From Bacteroidota bacterium (lineage in GTDB: Bacteria; Bacteroidota; Bacteroidia; B-17B0; Aurantibacillaceae): a stretch of DNA of 64,000 bases. Position numbers and translations under genes: made by a program. The stretch covers positions 18,134-82,133 of the forward strand of contig JAJNBG010000007.1 of the NCBI GenBank assembly GCA_021155905.1, read 5' to 3'. Under the pieces are notes generated by a model, which was given only the letters and a program-made list of their open reading frames with translations, was not told the DNA's origin and did not search any database. This document shows, piece by piece, positions 24,192-33,373 of this stretch. How positions within the stretch are numbered: position 1 is the first letter of the stretch; every line of letters starts with the position of its first letter.

Positions 24192-25646
24192 ATGCGCTTA
24201 ACTATTGTTTTTCATTTACTGTTAGGTATCACCAGCTTATTTTCTCAAACCAGTTTAAAGAGTGTGTTGGAATTTTACAGGAAAGATAAAGACCTGCAAC
24301 ACGCCACCTACAGTTTTTGTGTACAGGACGCCGAAACCGGAAAAACCATTAAAGAATTTAATTCAGAAATCGCGCTAGTACCGGCCAGTACCATGAAGAT
24401 CATGACAACCTCGGCCGCCCTGGGCATCTTAGGCAAAGAATATACCTACAAAACCAATTTCTATTATTTCACAAAAATAGATTCACTCACCGGAGCAACG
24501 AACACTCACCTGCTTATTAAAGGAAGCGGTGATCCTTCCTTCAATTCTTCTTATTTTTTCGAGAGTGATTCTTCTTTTATAAATGCGCTTGTCCGGAAAC
24601 TAAAAACAAAAGGGCTCAAAAAAATTACCGGATCACTCATCGCGGATGCTTCCTGTTTTGATAATTCCATTCCAAGTACCTGGATCTGGGGAGACATCGG
24701 AAATTATTTCGGTGCAGGAGCCAATGGCTTATCCTACCATGATAATAAATTTTCTCTCTTTTATAATAGCGGGGCTGTAGGCGCCACGGCTCAAGTAGAA
24801 AGCATCTCACCGGCCTACTTTTCAAAAAAGATAAGTCTCCAATCCAATGTGATTTCCACAGGAACCGAAGACGACGCCTTCGTATTCGGAGATCCGAACG
24901 GCTATACCAGGAAAGTAACCGGTTCAATACCCCCCAATAAAAAACATTACGAAGTAGAGGCCGAAATGCCGGAACCTGCCTTATTTTTCCTGGATCAATT
25001 ACAGGGTGAATTGAAAAAAAATAATTTAGCCGAAAACGGAATTCAACTAATGAGTATGGAATCCAAACCTGTAAAATATGCAACAAACCCCGAGCAATTA
25101 GTTTACAGTTACGTATCGCCGAAACTTGAAAAAATCGTGTATTACACTAACGTTAAAAGCAATAACCATTATGCCGAAAGTTTATTAAAAACAATCGGGG
25201 CGGTTAAATCCGGAAAACAGGGAACCACCGAAAACGGAATCAAAGCAATTGAAAATTACTGGAAAGAGAGAGGCGTGGATCTCAGTGGCTTACACATGGC
25301 GGATGGCAGCGGTCTATCAAGAGCCAATACCATCACCACCAAAATTCAGGCAACGGTATTATCAAAAATTTACCGCGACAGTTTGCTCTATCCCTTCTTC
25401 AATCCCTGTTTACCGGTTGCAGGCAAAAATGGCAGCATGACCAGTTTATGCAAAGGCACGTTTGCCGAAAACAACCTGCGTGCAAAAACAGGTTACATCA
25501 ACCGAGCACGCGGTTACTGTGGTTATGTGAAAACCAAAGACGGGAAAGAACTTGCCTTTTCAGTTTTATTCAACAACTATGATTGTTCTCCCAAAGAAAT
25601 GAAACTGAAAATTGAAAAATTTTTAGTGGCATTAGTGGATTTGTAA
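24192..25646 (+). CDS. dacB: D-alanyl-D-alanine carboxypeptidase/endopeptidase (PBP4, family S13)
   Basis: 484 residues with a signal peptide (to about LFSQ, residue 18). The three penicillin-binding motifs of family S13 are present: SxxK in PASTMKIM (about residue 63), SxN in SNNHYAESLLK (about 318) and KTG in RAKTGYINRARGY (about 434). A large insertion domain lies between the first two, as in PBP4. It trims or cleaves D-Ala-mDAP crosslinks in periplasmic peptidoglycan. It starts 10 bases after the small lipoprotein gene and is probably co-transcribed. Confidence 0.93.
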   Translation: MRLTIVFHLLLGITSLFSQTSLKSVLEFYRKDKDLQHATYSFCVQDAETGKTIKEFNSEIALVPASTMKIMTTSAALGILGKEYTYKTNFYYFTKIDSLTGATNTHLLIKGSGDPSFNSSYFFESDSSFINALVRKLKTKGLKKITGSLIADASCFDNSIPSTWIWGDIGNYFGAGANGLSYHDNKFSLFYNSGAVGATAQVESISPAYFSKKISLQSNVISTGTEDDAFVFGDPNGYTRKVTGSIPPNKKHYEVEAEMPEPALFFLDQLQGELKKNNLAENGIQLMSMESKPVKYATNPEQLVYSYVSPKLEKIVYYTNVKSNNHYAESLLKTIGAVKSGKQGTTENGIKAIENYWKERGVDLSGLHMADGSGLSRANTITTKIQATVLSKIYRDSLLYPFFNPCLPVAGKNGSMTSLCKGTFAENNLRAKTGYINRARGYCGYVKTKDGKELAFSVLFNNYDCSPKEMKLKIEKFLVALVDL

Positions 25647-25700
25647 TAAGAGACCCTTAACCACGATAATCTATGTTCCTATGTGGTTTAAAAAAACGTT

Positions 25701-26906
25701 TTACTTTTTGCTATTCAACACTTCATCAATCGAATCCATGATAATTCCGCAGGCCATTTTTATTTCAGCCTCTGTGATAATCAAGGGTGGCGCAATGCGC
25801 ATGGATTGTGTATTGAATAAAAACCAATCCACAATCAATCCGTTTTTCACGCAGGCATCAATGATTTGAAAATTTAAATCGGTGTCATCAAAATCCAGCG
25901 ACAACATAAAACCTTTTCCTTTGATGTTTTTAATAGCCGGATGAACGAGTAAAGAACGAATCAATTCAGATTTACTATCAATGTCCTTAATCAGATTTTC
26001 TGTCTGTATGGTTTCCAGGCAGGCCAGTGAAGCGGCGCAACAAACAGCGTTTCCGCCAAAGGTATTAATGTTTCCTAATACCGGGCTATGCGTAAATTCA
26101 TTCATCCGTTCACGTGAACTGATAAAACATCCGATAGGCAAGCCACCTCCCATGCCTTTGGCAAGCAATAAAATATCAGGCACAACGCCCGTTTGCTCAA
26201 ATGCAAAAAAAGTTCCGCTTCTCCCAAAGCCATTCTGTATTTCATCCAGGATCAGCATCGCGCCGGTCTCATCGCATTTCTTCCGGATAGCTTGTAAAAA
26301 TTCGTTGCTTGCGACTGTATATCCTGTTTCACTTTGAACCGGTTCTAAAATAACCGCTGCAGTTCTGGAGGTAATATATTTATTGACATCATCAATAGAA
26401 TTATACTCCAGTATTCTCACATCCGGCAGTAAAGGCCTGAATGCCTGCTTGAATTCTTCATTACCCATGACGCTTAAGGCCCCGTGCGAACTTCCATGAT
26501 ATGAATCCCGGAAACAAATTAATTCGGTTTTTCCGGTCACACGTTTTGCCAGTTTCAAAGCGCCTTCTGTTGCCTCAGTGCCGGAGTTTGTATAAAAAAC
26601 AGAATCCAGATTTTTTGGTAACAGATCCGTAATGGCTTTTGCCAAATCAATTTGAGGAGCTTGTACATATTCACCATACACCATCAAATGCATAAACGTT
26701 TCGGATTGTTTACGGATGGCTTTCACCACATTGGGATGACAGTGCCCCACATTACTTACTGAAATCCCGGAGATAAAATCAATATAGGATTTTCCTCCGG
26801 TATCTGATAAATAAACGCCGCTTGCCTTCGTGATCTCCAAAGCCATTGTCTTGGGAGCTACTTGCGCGACATGATTTAAAAACAACTGACGGTTAGAAAT
26901 TTGCAT
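25701..26906 (-). CDS. Class III (ornithine/acetylornithine-type) PLP aminotransferase
   Basis: 401 residues from the ATG at 26906. Fold-type I, subgroup II aminotransferase. It has GISVSNVGHCHPNVVKAI, the phosphate-loop SGTEATEGALKLAKRVTG, the DEIQNGFGRSGTFFAFEQ segment (the Asp contacts the PLP ring) and the Schiff-base Lys in LLAKGMGGGLPIG. Relatives act on ornithine, acetylornithine, GABA or lysine. The substrate cannot be settled from sequence alone. It is the last gene of an apparent operon with ribD, a DMT transporter and yigZ, and lies 34 bases after yigZ. Confidence 0.85.
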   Translation of the reverse strand: MQISNRQLFLNHVAQVAPKTMALEITKASGVYLSDTGGKSYIDFISGISVSNVGHCHPNVVKAIRKQSETFMHLMVYGEYVQAPQIDLAKAITDLLPKNLDSVFYTNSGTEATEGALKLAKRVTGKTELICFRDSYHGSSHGALSVMGNEEFKQAFRPLLPDVRILEYNSIDDVNKYITSRTAAVILEPVQSETGYTVASNEFLQAIRKKCDETGAMLILDEIQNGFGRSGTFFAFEQTGVVPDILLLAKGMGGGLPIGCFISSRERMNEFTHSPVLGNINTFGGNAVCCAASLACLETIQTENLIKDIDSKSELIRSLLVHPAIKNIKGKGFMLSLDFDDTDLNFQIIDACVKNGLIVDWFLFNTQSMRIAPPLIITEAEIKMACGIIMDSIDEVLNSKK

Positions 26907-26940
26907 GGTAAAACAAATATATTGGATTTTCAATTAAAAA

Positions 26941-27546
26941 TCACTTATATTCTAATCGCAGGCCCGATATTTTTTTCAGTTTATTCTCACAGGCTTCGCT
27001 GTTGGCTTTTCGGATCCGAAAGTGCATGCTGCATTCTGAGTCGAAATTCTGTTCGGTAATCTTACAATCCATCTGTTTCATTAATTTCATCACATCATTC
27101 AACTGGTCGAAGGAGAAATGAATGGTATACGAAAAAAGAACCTGCTTCTCAATAATGTTGCATTCCCTGATTACCTCTGCGGCAGAAGTTTTGTAAGCAT
27201 TAATCAGTCCACTGACGCCCAAAAGGGTGCCTCCGAAATAACGAACTACCACAATTAAAATATCTGTCAAATCGTTCGACTGCAATTGACCAAAAATTGG
27301 TTTACCCGCTGTATTGCTTGGTTCACCGTCATCGTTCGCCCTGAAATTTAATTTATCAGCGCCCAAACGATAGGCATAACAATGATGGTTAGCCGTATGG
27401 TGGTCCTTTTTTAAGTGATTGAGAATTTCTTTGATCTGTTTATCATTTTCAACCGGGAAAGCAAAGGCCAGAAACTTACTTCCCTTATCCTTGAAAATAA
27501 TTTCCGCAGGGTTTTCAATAGTGAGGTAAGTATCTGAGAATAGCAT
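26941..27546 (-). CDS. yigZ: YigZ/IMPACT-family protein
   Basis: 201 residues with the UPF0029 (IMPACT N-terminal) domain: FKDKGSKFLAFAFPV, HHTANHHCYAYRLG, DDGEPSNTAGKPI and VVVRYFGGTLLGVSGLINAY. A second small ferredoxin-like domain (about 135-201) follows. The eukaryotic relative IMPACT regulates Gcn2; the bacterial YigZ role is undefined but may be nucleic-acid or ribosome related. It starts 1 base after the transporter gene ends, inside the ribD operon. Confidence 0.9.
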   Translation of the reverse strand: MLFSDTYLTIENPAEIIFKDKGSKFLAFAFPVENDKQIKEILNHLKKDHHTANHHCYAYRLGADKLNFRANDDGEPSNTAGKPIFGQLQSNDLTDILIVVVRYFGGTLLGVSGLINAYKTSAAEVIRECNIIEKQVLFSYTIHFSFDQLNDVMKLMKQMDCKITEQNFDSECSMHFRIRKANSEACENKLKKISGLRLEYK

Positions 27547-27547
27547 G

Positions 27548-28429
27548 CTATTTCATTAACTGTGGCAATAATCCCAGAATTAAAATGGCCAGTAAACTCA
27601 AGCCTATTCCGATCCAGTTTTTAGACGATAGTTTTTCTTTAAATACAATCACGGAAATGATGGTGGAGAGTGTCAGAATACTCAGATTATTAACCGGAAA
27701 CAAAACAGAAGGTTCCAGTATGTTTGCATTCAACGCGCGAATGATAAAATACATGGTGCCGAAATTAATCACCCCTAAAATAATTCCCGCCGGAATAGCC
27801 TTTGCCTGAAATTTCTCTTTTTTGATAATCAATTGGTATAACAATACTATAAACCCGAAGACGAAAGCGGTAGAAAATATCGTGGATAAGAAGGCATCAA
27901 AATTGGTCTCACTTACCAGGTTGCGTTGTGCGTAATTAATGGATGAATCGATGATCCCGCTACAAACAAAAATAATTAGTGGAAACAACCACCAGAATTT
28001 ATCTGCTGTCTTTCCTTCAGACTCTTTATAAGACACCAGGTAAACCGCAACGATTGCCAGGATGATACCAATTACTTTGGAAACCGAAATACTGTCGCCA
28101 TAAAATAAGATAGCTATACAGATCGGGATAACCACAGACATACGGTTTGCGACCTGTGCTACAGAAATTCCCTGTTTCGCAGTCGTTTCAGCGATCACAA
28201 ATAAGCTACTGATGAATACAATTCCTAAACTGACAGCGATCAGAAAAAAGGGTTCATGGATTACGTTCAATGGTGTAACCGCAGATTTGGTTGTTAGAAA
28301 ACCGAGAATCCCGGCTACACTGTAATTAACAATAATTGCCTGAAAGGCATTGATGTTTTTAATGGAGATTACTTTGAAATAAATTCCGAATAAAGTAGAA
28401 ACTAAAATGGAGAGTAATAAAAAGATCAT
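27548..28429 (-). CDS. DMT-superfamily (EamA-type) membrane transporter
   Basis: 293 residues with about ten hydrophobic helices arranged as two EamA-like halves. The first half begins MIFLLLSILVSTLFGIYFKV and the second WWLFPLIIFVCSGIIDSSIN. A family signature can be seen near SVLFPVNNLSILTLSTIISVIVFKEKL. It is an inner-membrane permease of unknown substrate. Its position one base from ribD and one base from yigZ shows tight co-transcription but does not reveal the substrate; a flavin-pathway link is possible but unsupported. Confidence 0.85.
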   Translation of the reverse strand: MIFLLLSILVSTLFGIYFKVISIKNINAFQAIIVNYSVAGILGFLTTKSAVTPLNVIHEPFFLIAVSLGIVFISSLFVIAETTAKQGISVAQVANRMSVVIPICIAILFYGDSISVSKVIGIILAIVAVYLVSYKESEGKTADKFWWLFPLIIFVCSGIIDSSINYAQRNLVSETNFDAFLSTIFSTAFVFGFIVLLYQLIIKKEKFQAKAIPAGIILGVINFGTMYFIIRALNANILEPSVLFPVNNLSILTLSTIISVIVFKEKLSSKNWIGIGLSLLAILILGLLPQLMK

Positions 28430-28430
28430 A

Positions 28431-29447
28431 TTATGTATTTAAAATTGTGTAGAGTAAATCCTCTCCCACTTGAACTGGTTTAATTGTTTTCAAATCTATT
28501 TCCGGAGCAACAATGCCATGCTCGAATTTTTTATGCGGGTTCACAAACACGCGGGCTTCGTCCCACATATTTGCATTCATGAAATTATAGATGGTGTTGG
28601 TTCCTCCTTCAACAATAAGGCTCGAGATCTGATGCTGGAAACAATAATCCATAATCGCTTTTACTTTTTGGTTCCAGTCAATCTTAATAAATTCCACATG
28701 ACCCTGTGTTTCATTTTTGAGTGCATTGAAAACTACCGTTTTTGCGTCGCCGTTAAATACATTCAACTGAGTGGAAAAATCACAGCTTCGTGTCATCACC
28801 AACCTTACTGGATTTTTTCCATCAACTAGCCGTGTGGTTAAATAAGGATCGTCTGCCACTAAAGTATTATAGCCGATCAGGATCGCCTGTTCTTCACTTC
28901 GCCACTGATGAACCAATCGCTTGCTTTCTTTCCCGGTGATCCAGTTGTCTTCTTTATTCTCCGGTAATGGCCACTGACTGATAAAACCATCCTGCGTTTG
29001 TGCCCATTTAAAAATGACATAGGGACGTTTCTTTTCATGAAAGGTAAAAAAACGTTTATTCAGCTCCCGGCACTCAGCCTCCAGAATACCGTGCTCTACC
29101 TCTATCCCGGCATCTTCTAATTTTTGAATTCCTTTCCCGGCAACCAATGGATTCGAGTCCAGGCAACCAACAACCACTTTTTTAATACCTTTGCTGATAA
29201 TAAGATCGGCACAGGGCGGTGTTTTACCAAAATGAGAGCAGGGTTCCAGATTCACATATAAGGTGCTTTTTTTCAGGACATCGTCGCTTACTAATTTAAT
29301 GGCATTGGGTTCAGCGTGTGCCAATCCGTATTGCTCGTGATAGCCTTCCGCCACAATTTTGCCATCACATACAATCACGCACCCCACCATCGGGTTGGCC
29401 GCAATAGAACCCAGCCCCTTGGCGGCCAGTTCCAGGCAACGTTGCAT
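28431..29447 (-). CDS. ribD: Riboflavin biosynthesis deaminase/reductase RibD
   Basis: 338 residues. The N-terminal deaminase domain (about 1-140) has zinc ligands in HAEPNAI and PCSHFGKTPPC. The C-terminal reductase domain follows (FKWAQTQDGFIS, TGKESKRLVHQWRSEEQAILIG, VEGGTNTIYNFM). It carries out two successive steps from the GTP-derived pyrimidine to 5-amino-6-ribitylaminouracil phosphate. The ATG at 29447 (MQRCLELA) cuts close to the domain: the same frame upstream reads INNHHIF, which resembles a normal RibD start, but only ATT, ATC or ATA codons are available there. The true start may be non-canonical. First gene of a four-gene operon. Confidence 0.92.
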   Translation of the reverse strand: MQRCLELAAKGLGSIAANPMVGCVIVCDGKIVAEGYHEQYGLAHAEPNAIKLVSDDVLKKSTLYVNLEPCSHFGKTPPCADLIISKGIKKVVVGCLDSNPLVAGKGIQKLEDAGIEVEHGILEAECRELNKRFFTFHEKKRPYVIFKWAQTQDGFISQWPLPENKEDNWITGKESKRLVHQWRSEEQAILIGYNTLVADDPYLTTRLVDGKNPVRLVMTRSCDFSTQLNVFNGDAKTVVFNALKNETQGHVEFIKIDWNQKVKAIMDYCFQHQISSLIVEGGTNTIYNFMNANMWDEARVFVNPHKKFEHGIVAPEIDLKTIKPVQVGEDLLYTILNT

Positions 29448-29672
29448 GAATATGTGGTGATTGTTTATGATAATTGTGTAAATTTTGTTAATTCAATATT
29501 CCTAATATTGCGTCAAAAGGTTGTAACCCTTTTTGCCTGTGCAAGTTAAGGAGGATTCTTTAAAAAACAGGGTAGCTTTTTTGTTTTTAAGGCATTTTTT
29601 TTGAAAATAATGAAAGTTTGAAGGTGACCTTTTAAAATAATAACCATTAACTAATAAACGAGGGCTTGAAAG

Positions 29673-30230
29673 ATGACAGATCTGGAAATCATAGAGGCGA
29701 TAAAAAATAAGAGAAATGATAAAGCGTTTGGTGCGTTGTATAAAAATTTTCCGGCTATCCGGAAAATGATCATTTCAAATAATGGTTTAAAGGAGGATGC
29801 TGAAGATATTTTTCAGGAAGCATTGATCATTTTGTGTTCTAAAGTAAATCAGGGCGATTTTAAACTCACGGCGCAACTGGGAACCTTTCTTTATAGTGTG
29901 AGTCGGTTTTTATGGAATGACGAACTAAAAAGAAGAGGGCGCCGAAACGATATCCTTACGGAAGTTGATCTTTTCGAGAATTCGTCCTTAACGGAATTCG
30001 CTATGGAGGAAGAACATAAAGCTAAGCTCGCTGAGAAAACGATGGATACATTGGGTGAAAGATGCAAGGAATTACTGTTGTTATTCTATACCAAATCAAT
30101 GAAGCTTCAGGAGATCGCGATAAAAATGGGCTACAACTCAGAGAACACGGCCAAAAACCAAAAATATAAATGTTTGGAAATGGCAAAAAAGAATTTAAAG
30201 GAACTACAGCTAAAACAGTATTCAAAATAA
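29673..30230 (+). CDS. ECF-type sigma factor
   Basis: 185 residues. Region 2 is seen in DAEDIFQEALIILCSKV and FLYSVSRFLWNDELKRRGRR. Region 4 is seen in LGERCKELLLLFYTKSMKLQEIAIKMGYNSENTAKNQKYKCLEMAKKNL, typical of a Bacteroidota ECF group. The sequence is longer here than the motif alone requires, and the two regions are joined by an acidic linker. It is followed by a membrane protein with an anti-sigma-like N-terminus and an outer-membrane lipoprotein. The three probably form a signalling operon. A GTAACC sequence at 29523 is a possible ECF -35 element. Confidence 0.88.
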   Translation: MTDLEIIEAIKNKRNDKAFGALYKNFPAIRKMIISNNGLKEDAEDIFQEALIILCSKVNQGDFKLTAQLGTFLYSVSRFLWNDELKRRGRRNDILTEVDLFENSSLTEFAMEEEHKAKLAEKTMDTLGERCKELLLLFYTKSMKLQEIAIKMGYNSENTAKNQKYKCLEMAKKNLKELQLKQYSK

Positions 30231-30236
30231 ATTAAG

Positions 30237-31235
30237 ATGAGACAGGAACTTGAATTGATGCAAAAAATTGAACAGTACTTATTGGGCCAGATGCCCGGTG
30301 GTGAAGCTTCAGCATTTGAAAGTGAAATACACGCAAGTAAAGAATTGTACGAACAGGTAGAATTACAAAAACAGTTGATGAAGGGAATTCAACGCTCGGC
30401 ATGGAGACAGGACGCAGTGCAGGCTTTTGAAAAATACAGCTTCATGCAGAAATTATGGAAATGGGGATACATTGGAACCAGTGTGGTTGCAGTAGTTAGT
30501 CTTGGTTACCTGTATACTCAAAAGGAATCAACTGAAAAAAAAGAAATGCTTTCGGAAAAGGTTCAACCTCAAACAATAGTGAATGAAAGTATGCCTGCAG
30601 ATACCGCAAACATCTACCAGCTTCTGAACGGAAATACCTTTGTGATCAATTCCTCAAGAGATACTATTGTTAAAACGAAAGAAGGCAATCTGATTGAAAT
30701 ACCAAAAGAATTATTTAATGATACCATTGCCGGCAATACTAAAGACAGTCTGTTAACCAAAAAAGGAGCAAAAGAAATATCACAGGCAAAAATCTATACT
30801 CTTCATTTTTATACACCCAGCTATAAAGATTCTCTTAAAAAATGGAAGCAGTCGGTACAGGATAAAAACTATTCAAAAGCGCTGCGCTCTATGCTTTCGT
30901 CCGCGAACCCAAAAAGTTATTTAAAAACCAGTTCAAAAGAGCAGGAAATTTCTGAAAAAAATACTGGTTCGGAAAATCCTAAAGACACCATGTATAAAGC
31001 AGTGCTCGGACTTAATATGGAAAAGATAGACAACGATCTTAATACCAAAAATTCCAAACTGTATAAATTAAAGGGAAAAATTCCTTTCATCAATAAGACG
31101 TCCAAAAACAAAAACACTATCCTCGTGTTTGATGTCGACAACAAAAACAAAACATCCATTGATACTGCCATCGTTATCGAAATCGTGGACAAACTCAAGA
31201 ACAAATCAATTATAACCCAATCAGAAAAAAAATGA
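30237..31235 (+). CDS. Putative membrane-bound anti-sigma factor
   Basis: 332 residues. The first about 60 (LMQKIEQYLLGQMPGGEASAFESE) resemble the cytoplasmic domain of Bacteroidota anti-sigma proteins. One transmembrane helix follows (about 77-93, WGYIGTSVVAVVSLGYLY), then a large Lys/Asn/Ser-rich periplasmic part with FKC-free, YTLHFYTPSYKDSLKKW and a C-terminal Lys-rich tail. It starts 6 bases after the sigma gene and overlaps the next gene by four bases. The anti-sigma role is inferred from topology and position. No zinc-binding motif is present. Confidence 0.65.
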   Translation: MRQELELMQKIEQYLLGQMPGGEASAFESEIHASKELYEQVELQKQLMKGIQRSAWRQDAVQAFEKYSFMQKLWKWGYIGTSVVAVVSLGYLYTQKESTEKKEMLSEKVQPQTIVNESMPADTANIYQLLNGNTFVINSSRDTIVKTKEGNLIEIPKELFNDTIAGNTKDSLLTKKGAKEISQAKIYTLHFYTPSYKDSLKKWKQSVQDKNYSKALRSMLSSANPKSYLKTSSKEQEISEKNTGSENPKDTMYKAVLGLNMEKIDNDLNTKNSKLYKLKGKIPFINKTSKNKNTILVFDVDNKNKTSIDTAIVIEIVDKLKNKSIITQSEKK

Positions 31236-32218
31236 AAACCAGAGACCTTTTACGTTTAGCTAAGTCTGGCTTAGCACTCAACACTATTGTCCTTTCAGTA
31301 TTAATATCGGGTTGTGCCGCTCCCAGGTCTGTTACCGATTCAGGAAAAGTAACACCAAAGAGCCAAATTAAATTTGGCGCTAATTACCAGGCCAATGTTC
31401 CTACACAGACTATTAAAAATGCGGTAGAATTAGTAAGCTCCGGTGTAGGGGCCGTTAAATTTGTGAAGAAAAACATGGAAGAGCAAAACCCTGAAGCTGT
31501 TTTTAGCGCCATGGGAAACTCTGATAAATTTAAAAGCCACGCAGGAGCCATCTCTAAATATATGATTGGCTACGCGGTTGATCCGATGAACTACGGTTTA
31601 AATTATTATGTGAGATATGGTATCGCCAGGAGGTTTGATATTGGATATCAATATTCGGGAGGTACGAATGCCTTCGATATCAAGTATCAGTTTCTAGGAA
31701 GCACAGGATCCATCGGCAGTGAGTCCAACCATAAATTATACGGAAGCATTGGCCTTCAATATTCCGCAAGACAGTATGAACTGCCTGCGAAGTTCAGAAT
31801 GATAGATGAAGTAATTGATTTTAATTTCAAGCGTAAGGATTTCTTTATCCCGGTTATTTTCAGCAAATCATTTGGAAACGAAGAAAAGAAGGGGCATTTT
31901 TCATGGGGTGTAGCTTATAACGGAACTTTTTTAAGTTACGCGCTGAAAGAAACCATTTCAGATAAATATCATATTGATCTGCCAATTCCTTCGATAGATG
32001 AAAAAAAATATTTCAGTTCATTCGGCACCTTCATCAATCTCAAAGTTGGACATAAGTGTGTGTATTTCCTGGCCTCCTTTGCTGCCTATTATACAGACTA
32101 CGGAACCTACAAGTTAATAGACGGCACAAACGCTCGTTTGAAAGGATTCACCTATGTACCAACCGTGGGTATGCAATTCGTTATTCCCCCACTCCACAAA
32201 AAACGTGTTCGTTCTTAA
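31232..32218 (+). CDS. Outer-membrane beta-barrel lipoprotein of the sigma operon
   Basis: 328 residues. The start codon overlaps the previous stop as ATGA. Lipobox LISGC (about residue 28), then a stretch that could form amphipathic beta-strands (LNYYVRYGIARRFDIGYQYSG, KLYGSIGLQYSARQY, GHFSWGVAYNGTFLSYAL, YVPTVGMQFVIPPL). An outer-membrane location is likely. It probably serves as the target or the sensor input of the sigma/anti-sigma pair. No closer family is recognised. Confidence 0.7.
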   Translation: MKTRDLLRLAKSGLALNTIVLSVLISGCAAPRSVTDSGKVTPKSQIKFGANYQANVPTQTIKNAVELVSSGVGAVKFVKKNMEEQNPEAVFSAMGNSDKFKSHAGAISKYMIGYAVDPMNYGLNYYVRYGIARRFDIGYQYSGGTNAFDIKYQFLGSTGSIGSESNHKLYGSIGLQYSARQYELPAKFRMIDEVIDFNFKRKDFFIPVIFSKSFGNEEKKGHFSWGVAYNGTFLSYALKETISDKYHIDLPIPSIDEKKYFSSFGTFINLKVGHKCVYFLASFAAYYTDYGTYKLIDGTNARLKGFTYVPTVGMQFVIPPLHKKRVRS

Positions 32219-32245
32219 TGCCACATTATTTTAGTATTTTTGTTT

Positions 32246-33115
32246 ATGCTAAAATCAATGACAGGCTTTGGAAAAGCCACAAAGGAGTTTGAAAATAAAA
32301 CCGTGAACGTGGAGATTCGTTCTTTGAACAGTAAGAATATGGACCTCAGCTTAAGGTTATCTTCTACCTACAGGGATAAGGAACACGAATTAAAAAGTGA
32401 GATCACCAAATTACTGGAAAGAGGAAAAGTGGACCTTTCCGTTTACGTGGAATCAAAAATCGTGGAAACACCGGTTGAAATAAATATTGATTTAGCAAAA
32501 ACCTATTATAACAAACTGAAGCATTTAGCTAGTGAGCTAAATGAACCTACGACTAATTTAATGTCGCATGTTTTGAAAATGCCGGATGTTTTGAAATCTG
32601 AGCGTAAAGAACCTAACGAACAGGATTGGAAAGATATTTTGCAGGTTGTATTCGCAGCTGTAGGAGACTTAAATAAATTCAGGGAAGATGAAGGAAGATC
32701 CATTGAAACTGATTTTGAACACCGTTTAGCCATCATAGCAGATTCTTTAGAGAAAATTAAGGCGCATGATGCGAGCCGTATTCAAAACATCAGGGACCGT
32801 ATCAAAAAAAATCTCGATGAAGTAGTTGGCAAAGACAAAGTAGATAATAACCGTTTTGAACAGGAGTTGATTTACTATATTGAAAAACTGGATATCAACG
32901 AAGAAAAAGTGCGTTTAAAAACTCATTTGGATTATTTCATTAAAACCATGAAAGAACCAGCTGGTGGAAGAAAATTAAATTTCATCGGACAGGAAATCGG
33001 CCGGGAAGTAAATACGATTGGTTCAAAAGCAAATGATGCAGAAATGCAAAAACTGGTTGTACTCATGAAAGATGAACTGGAAAAAATCAAAGAACAAACC
33101 AACAACGTATTATAG
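32246..33115 (+). CDS. yicC: YicC-family endoribonuclease-like protein
   Basis: 289 residues from the ATG at 32246; the signature start LKSMTGFGKA follows, and the alternate TTG at 32240 is ignored. The YicC N-terminal domain (VNVEIRSLNSKNMDLSLRL) and the DUF1732 C-terminal end (GRKLNFIGQEIGREVNTIGSKAND, ending ELEKIKEQTNNVL) are complete. In E. coli YicC affects RNA decay and late-growth fitness. An exact TAnnTTTG box (TATTTTTG, 32235-32242) ends only three bases before the ATG, so transcription from it would be nearly leaderless. Two further genes follow with gaps of one or two bases. Confidence 0.92.
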   Translation: MLKSMTGFGKATKEFENKTVNVEIRSLNSKNMDLSLRLSSTYRDKEHELKSEITKLLERGKVDLSVYVESKIVETPVEINIDLAKTYYNKLKHLASELNEPTTNLMSHVLKMPDVLKSERKEPNEQDWKDILQVVFAAVGDLNKFREDEGRSIETDFEHRLAIIADSLEKIKAHDASRIQNIRDRIKKNLDEVVGKDKVDNNRFEQELIYYIEKLDINEEKVRLKTHLDYFIKTMKEPAGGRKLNFIGQEIGREVNTIGSKANDAEMQKLVVLMKDELEKIKEQTNNVL

Positions 33116-33117
33116 AC

Positions 33118-33372
33118 ATGAGCCTTTTTAAGTTATCAGGGCTGATTGCAATTGTAGCGGGCATTATCTGTTGCGCACTGTTGTTTAACCCTTCCTTTCT
33201 TCCATTTGCACTGATCTTTGCTATTGTAGGGTACACCTTCTCTACCATTAACATTTATCTGAACGCCAAATATGAAATCACTAAGGGTAGTTTCAGTATC
33301 GGGTATGCAGGAATGATTTTAGCTTCAGTTCCCGTTATTTTCATTTTAGTTCTCATCATTAGAAATCATTAG
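33118..33372 (+). CDS. Small membrane protein between yicC and a UbiA-type gene
   Basis: 84 residues with three hydrophobic segments (about 8-24, 26-46 and 63-81). The N-terminus has GLIAIVAGIICCALLF and the end IFILVLIIRNH. It starts two bases after yicC and ends one base before the prenyltransferase gene, so it is clearly co-transcribed. Conserved placement near UbiA-type enzymes could mean a helper role in the membrane, but I recognise no family. Confidence 0.65.
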   Translation: MSLFKLSGLIAIVAGIICCALLFNPSFLPFALIFAIVGYTFSTINIYLNAKYEITKGSFSIGYAGMILASVPVIFILVLIIRNH

Positions 33373-33373
33373 C

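Noticed and set aside
29316..29549. Plus-strand frame opposite the ribD start
   Set aside because: Shadow of ribD; composition and start context do not support a gene.
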